NCBI GenBank assembly: GCA_029266525.1
Contig: JAQSWQ010000010.1
Coordinates: 1 to 63,652, forward strand
DNA: 63,652 bases
Direction of reading: 5' to 3'
DNA from: Microvirga sp.
Lineage (GTDB): Bacteria > Pseudomonadota > Alphaproteobacteria > Rhizobiales > Beijerinckiaceae
Shown here: positions 60,502-63,652 of the stretch, in pieces
How positions within the stretch are numbered: position 1 is the first letter of the stretch
Layout: each line of letters opens with the position of its first letter
The notes under the pieces: model-generated
The model's database searches: none
Told to the model about the DNA's origin: nothing
What the model saw: only the letters and a program-made list of their open reading frames with translations
Made by a program: the position numbers and the translations under genes

Positions 60502-60885
60502 ATGCGCCACATTCCTTCTCTTTGGGCCGCGATCGTGCTCTCGTGCATCGCGGCCCTTCCGGGCGCCGGGACCGCGGAGCCGCTCGTGTCCAGCCTCCAC
60601 CTTTATCTCGCCGAGGGCTTCGCCAACGATCACGTCGTGGTCGAGGTCGACGGCCGCAAGGTGCTCGACGCCGACGGCGTGACGACGAAAAAGCTCACCG
60701 GCCTCGCCATGCAGATCGCCCCGGTGGCCGTGCAGGGGCAGCGGAGCCGCGTCGGGGTCCGGCTGCCGCGCAAGGGGCTCGACGCCGCATTCGAGGTCGA
60801 TCTCGGCAAGGGAAGCCACGTTCCGATCTCGATCGAGAATGGCCAGCTCAGCCATTCGGTCCACAGGCAGATCGGGTTCATGTGA
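60502..60885 (+). CDS. small secreted protein of unknown function
   Basis: A 127-residue protein with a signal peptide (PSLWAAIVLSCIAALPGAG, cleaved near GTA-E) and a mature domain of about 100 residues rich in beta strands: SSLHLYLAEGFANDHVVVEV, GVTTKKLTGLAMQIAPVAV, GLDAAFEVDLGKGSHVPISI. It has no cysteines in the mature part and ends in HRQIGFM. No family is recognised. Being directly downstream of the metzincin-type gene, it could be its substrate, inhibitor or partner. Confidence 0.65.
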   Translation: MRHIPSLWAAIVLSCIAALPGAGTAEPLVSSLHLYLAEGFANDHVVVEVDGRKVLDADGVTTKKLTGLAMQIAPVAVQGQRSRVGVRLPRKGLDAAFEVDLGKGSHVPISIENGQLSHSVHRQIGFM

Positions 60886-60973
60886 ACGCCGGCGCGAGGC
60901 GGCGCCGGAGCCTTGCGCAAGCGACAGCCTCGCTCGGTAATGGGGGTTTTTCAAATGAGCGGCATGGCAGCCC

Positions 60974-61504
60974 TCATGCGAGGGCGTAGTGGCGGACGAT
61001 TTCTTGTGCCGTAAGCTCGGCCGATCTGGCGCTGGTATCGAGAACGAGGCAATCCGCCCGGGGGACGGCCGAAATCCGATAGCGGGCGAGGAACCGGTCC
61101 AGGCCTTGTTCTGAGGTGATCTTACCGCGCATTGCGCGGTCTGCGTTGCTCAGCCGCCGAACGTTCTCGTCTCTGGAGCAATGCAGATAGACAGGTAGCA
61201 CCTCGCCCCCGTACCGCGCGACGATGGCTTCAAACTGCCGGAACGCCGGACGATCCCCCGGCTCGCTGTAGCAGTATGTCGCCACGACAAGCGGAATGTC
61301 GTGAGACGCTGCCGCTTCCAGAACGGCCAGCCGGGCCGAATGCACCAGCTCCCAAAATCCGGGGACGCCGAAGTCGAACACAGTCAGCGCAAGGTCCATC
61401 CCGCCGTGGTTGTCGAACAGCCGCCCCGGGATGAGACGCAGCAGCGCTTTCGCGACCGTGAGCTTGCCCACCGCAGGCGCGCCATGGAGGAACACGAGTT
61501 TCAT
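60974..61504 (-). CDS. P-loop kinase-like protein (AAA/shikimate-kinase fold)
   Basis: A 176-residue protein with Walker A at its start (MKLVFLHGAPAVGKLTVAKAL; here Lys-Leu-Thr instead of Lys-Ser/Thr directly), a lid region (RRLSNADRAMRGKITSEQGL) and the C-terminal LVLDTSARSAELTAQEIVRH. It looks like a small nucleotide-dependent kinase acting on a metabolite or antibiotic, as in chloramphenicol-phosphotransferase-like proteins. It stands alone on the minus strand. Confidence 0.8.
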   Translation of the reverse strand: MKLVFLHGAPAVGKLTVAKALLRLIPGRLFDNHGGMDLALTVFDFGVPGFWELVHSARLAVLEAAASHDIPLVVATYCYSEPGDRPAFRQFEAIVARYGGEVLPVYLHCSRDENVRRLSNADRAMRGKITSEQGLDRFLARYRISAVPRADCLVLDTSARSAELTAQEIVRHYALA

Positions 61505-61687
61505 TCCGGTATTGTAAGGCTGGGCACCCCGCCGAGCCCTAGGCGGCGATCCGCTCCTCTAAGGCCCGCGCCTTGCAGGCCTTGCCTCAGTCGCCTCAGC
61601 GAGCGCAACGATATCGCTCATCCCCACGGTCGCGTGGACAGGCCAGCGGCCATGGCAGGCGTCATCCGCCGCGACCCGCGCCGCGGT

Positions 61688-62332
61688 TCAACGAAGCGCC
61701 TGCCCCGCGACGCCGGCCTCGACCGCGACCGAGAGGCGGTCGGTGACCGCCCATTCGACCCCGAGGCGCGCATCCGGCCGGACCGCGACGTCCTCGCGCG
61801 CGAAGGGCAGCGAGAACGGCGTCGCCCCGAATTCCAGCTTCTGGTGCACGGCGGACGCGCCTGCCTTGGCGTAGAGCAGCACGTCGGGCGTGACGAGCGC
61901 TCCGACCTTCACCTGCAGCGCGCCGGCAAAGTCGCGCGAAAAGCTGAGGCCCCCGAAGCCGGGCGTCGCGCCCCCGCCGATAGCCGCGAGGTAGTCGACG
62001 CCGCCGACGACCCCATAGACGAGCCGGCCCTCCTGCCACATCCGCCCGCCCTCGAACCCGACGGTCGGCCCCGCAGAGCTCCCGAAACGCTTCGACGAGG
62101 AGACCTCGAACCCGGTCGACAGGCGGGCATAGGACCCGGCCCAGCGACCGTCCTCGCCCACGGCCGGTTGCGGCCAGGCAAAGGAGGGCAGCGCGCTGAA
62201 GCCCGCGAACGGCAAACCCTGCGCCGCGGCGAGGTCCGCCGAGAGAGCGGCGGCGCCGAGCAGGAGGCAGGCCGCGAAGCGGCGTAGCGAGCGGGAATCG
62301 GGAAGGCTGGTCACGGGGAGGAGATACACCAA
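61688..62332 (-). CDS. outer-membrane beta-barrel protein (porin-like)
   Basis: A 214-residue exported protein. A signal peptide (RRFAACLLLGAAALSADLAA, cleaved near AAA-Q) is followed by repeated amphipathic strands such as AGSYARLSTGFEVSSSKRF, LVYGVVGGVDYLAAIGGG, AGALQVKVGALVTPDVLLYA and ARLGVEWAVTDRLSVAVEAG, like the 8-stranded Hyphomicrobiales surface barrels. The usual C-terminal Phe is missing (ends GQALR). The start is a GTG; a second GTG six codons later is possible. Confidence 0.7.
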   Translation of the reverse strand: MVYLLPVTSLPDSRSLRRFAACLLLGAAALSADLAAAQGLPFAGFSALPSFAWPQPAVGEDGRWAGSYARLSTGFEVSSSKRFGSSAGPTVGFEGGRMWQEGRLVYGVVGGVDYLAAIGGGATPGFGGLSFSRDFAGALQVKVGALVTPDVLLYAKAGASAVHQKLEFGATPFSLPFAREDVAVRPDARLGVEWAVTDRLSVAVEAGVAGQALR

Positions 62333-62376
62333 AGCGGTTCGGCGGGACAGACTGGCGGGCCATACGCCCGGCGCTG

Positions 62377-63380
62377 CTACTTCGCCTCGCTCGGCATGAG
62401 GCCGGAGCTTTCGACCAGCTTGGTGATGCGGTCCAGGTCCTCGGCGAAGAGAGCCGCGTGGGCCTCTGGGCTCATCCGGTCGTCGGGGAAGCCGTCCCGA
62501 GCCCCTTGAGCTTGGCGCGCACCCCGGGATCGCTCACCGCCGCCCGCAGAGCCGCATTGAGCGCCGCAACCGTCTCTTTCGGCGTCCCCTTCGGCACGTA
62601 CAAGCCATGCCAGAACGTGTAGACTAGGCCGGGCAGGCCGACCTCGGCGGCCGTCGGAATGTCGGGCGCCTGTTCGAGCCGGGCCGTCGACGTCACCGCG
62701 ATCCCGTGCAGCAATCCGGCCTGGACCTGCGGCAGCGCGCTGGTCGCCTGATCGCAGATCAGGTCGATCTGCCCGGCGACGAGGTCGGTGAGAGCAGGGG
62801 CGGAGCCGCGATAGGCGGCGAAGACCGGCTTGAAGCCGAGCACGTTGCCGATCAGCACGGCGCAGAGTTGCGTGTTCGTCCCAACGCCCCCGTGCGCGAA
62901 GGTCATCTTCGCACCCTGCTCTTTCATCCAGGCAACGAAATCTTTCGGCCCCGACCCGGGTATGGTTTTTCGGCCGACCAGAAGCAGCGGCGCGATGTTG
63001 ACGAGGCCGATCGGCTCGAAGGCGGTCCTCGTGTCGTAGCGGAGGTTGCTGAACAGGCTCGGCGCCGACAGGAGCGCCGTGTGGTTGATGAGGATCGTCG
63101 TTCCGTCAGGCGTCGATCGCGCGACGCGGTCGTTGGCGATGGTTCCGCCGGCGCCGACGACGTTCTCCACGATGACGGTCCGACCCAGCGCGCTCGACAT
63201 CTTCTCTCCGATGAGCCGCGCCACCGCATCCGTGCCCCCTCCTGCCGCGTAGGGGACGACGATCGTGATCCTCGAAGGCGGCTGAGCATGAGCGTATGCC
63301 GAGAAGAGAGTGCTCAGCGCCAAGGCCGAAGCGCATGCGAACCGTCGTGTCCACACCTGTCGGGCCTCCCGAACAACCAT
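62377..63380 (-). pseudogene. frameshifted Bug-family solute receptor
   Basis: From 63380 (MVVREARQVWTRRFACASAL, a signal peptide ending AHA-Q) the frame codes for a typical Bug/TctC receptor (ITIVVPYAAGGGTDAVARLI, VIVENVVGAGGTIAN, AAYRGSAPALTDLVAGQIDL, WHGLYVPKGTPKETV) but stops at 62472 after KGLGTASPTTG. One frame over, the sequence continues as FPDDRMSPEAHAALFAEDLD and RITKLVESSGLMPSEAK to TAG at 62377, the expected family C-terminus. A one-base loss in the gcttcccc run explains it. Could be an assembly error. Confidence 0.7.
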
Positions 63381-63652
63381 CTGCGACGCGAGCTCATCTC
63401 CTGCCGCGGCGCTAGATGTACGAGGTAGCGCGGAAGAAAGAAACCAAGACGTGGCTCCTCGTGGGGCCGAGGCGCACCCCGACCCGCACCTCAACCACCT
63501 CAGGGCGCATCGGCAAGCCGACCCGACTTGTCACTCGTGAGTCACCCGGTCTTTTTCTTAGACACGAGAACACGCGTCGAGCAGACGAGCCCGCTTCCGG
63601 AACGAACGGCCTGTATGGAGCGCAGCATCAGGCAAAAAGGGAACGGCGAGGA
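63381..63652. other. right-edge interval without a recognised gene
   Basis: 272 bases upstream of the Bug receptor. Short ORFs are shadows. Probably the receptor's promoter region; nothing specific is seen. Confidence 0.4.

Overview
The window looks like a chromosomal segment of a GC-rich alphaproteobacterium of the order Hyphomicrobiales (Rhizobiales). The evidence is gene content and order: aroK-aroB-CBS protein divergent from a small membrane protein-xerD; metX-metW; chorismate mutase/hisC/tyrC; chvI-chvG-hprK-EIIA-HPr next to pckA; rpsA-sppA-ihfB-lapA. An NdvA-type glucan exporter, Bug-type solute receptors, a ROSE-type RNA thermometer and short palindromic repeats typical of the group also fit. 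I cannot name a genus. No rRNA, tRNA, CRISPR array or insertion sequence was recognised.

Layout. 0-1.4 kb: weak, probably accessory ORFs with a tandem duplication. 1.4-5.1 kb: kdsD, a short-chain dehydrogenase, then a fumarylacetoacetate-hydrolase-family gene and a Bug receptor on the other strand. 5.3-12.8 kb: a carbohydrate block made of a glycosyltransferase, UDP-galactopyranose mutase and a GH1-RmlD fusion in one tight run, facing a GH2 glycosidase. A sequence matching the EcfG general-stress promoter lies in front of the run. 13-18.2 kb: envelope genes (small membrane protein with another EcfG-like promoter, large MscS channel, NdvA exporter). 18.3-22.6 kb: CBS membrane protein, aroB, aroK, xerD. 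22.6-27.1 kb: a minus-strand run of metX, metW, an acetyltransferase, a nucleotidyltransferase and a frameshifted partner, then hsp20 behind a ROSE-type leader. 27.3-31.4 kb: aromatic/histidine genes interrupted by an exported deaminase and an ankyrin protein.

31.4-38.7 kb: DUF2125 protein, ChaC-like enzyme, a roughly 700-bp region with no credible gene but much hairpin potential, a divergent regulator pair, a NepR-like anti-sigma factor, a BacA/SbmA-like ABC transporter, and the higBA toxin-antitoxin pair. 38.7-42.6 kb: a complete TRAP transporter and a DUF4337 gene with a stop at codon 3. 42.6-49.1 kb: HPr, EIIA, HPr kinase, ChvG, ChvI, a HugZ-like protein and PEP carboxykinase. 49.2-54.1 kb: a more AT-rich uracil-DNA-glycosylase-like gene, an FAD oxidoreductase, a NhaD-type antiporter, RidA and an ornithine cyclodeaminase homologue. 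54.1-57.6 kb: lapA, ihfB, sppA, rpsA. 58.1-60.9 kb: a 763-residue protein with a metzincin-type zinc site followed by a small secreted protein, the best candidate for an undescribed system. The end holds a P-loop kinase, a beta-barrel protein and a frameshifted Bug receptor.

Three themes join the regions: envelope and surface carbohydrate biology (kdsD, glf, NdvA, ChvGI, LapA, BacA-like), stress regulation (EcfG-like promoters, NepR-like protein, ROSE leader), and many small palindromic repeats in intergenic and even coding DNA. Several genes appear broken by single-base changes. These could be real decay or assembly errors and should be checked against reads.
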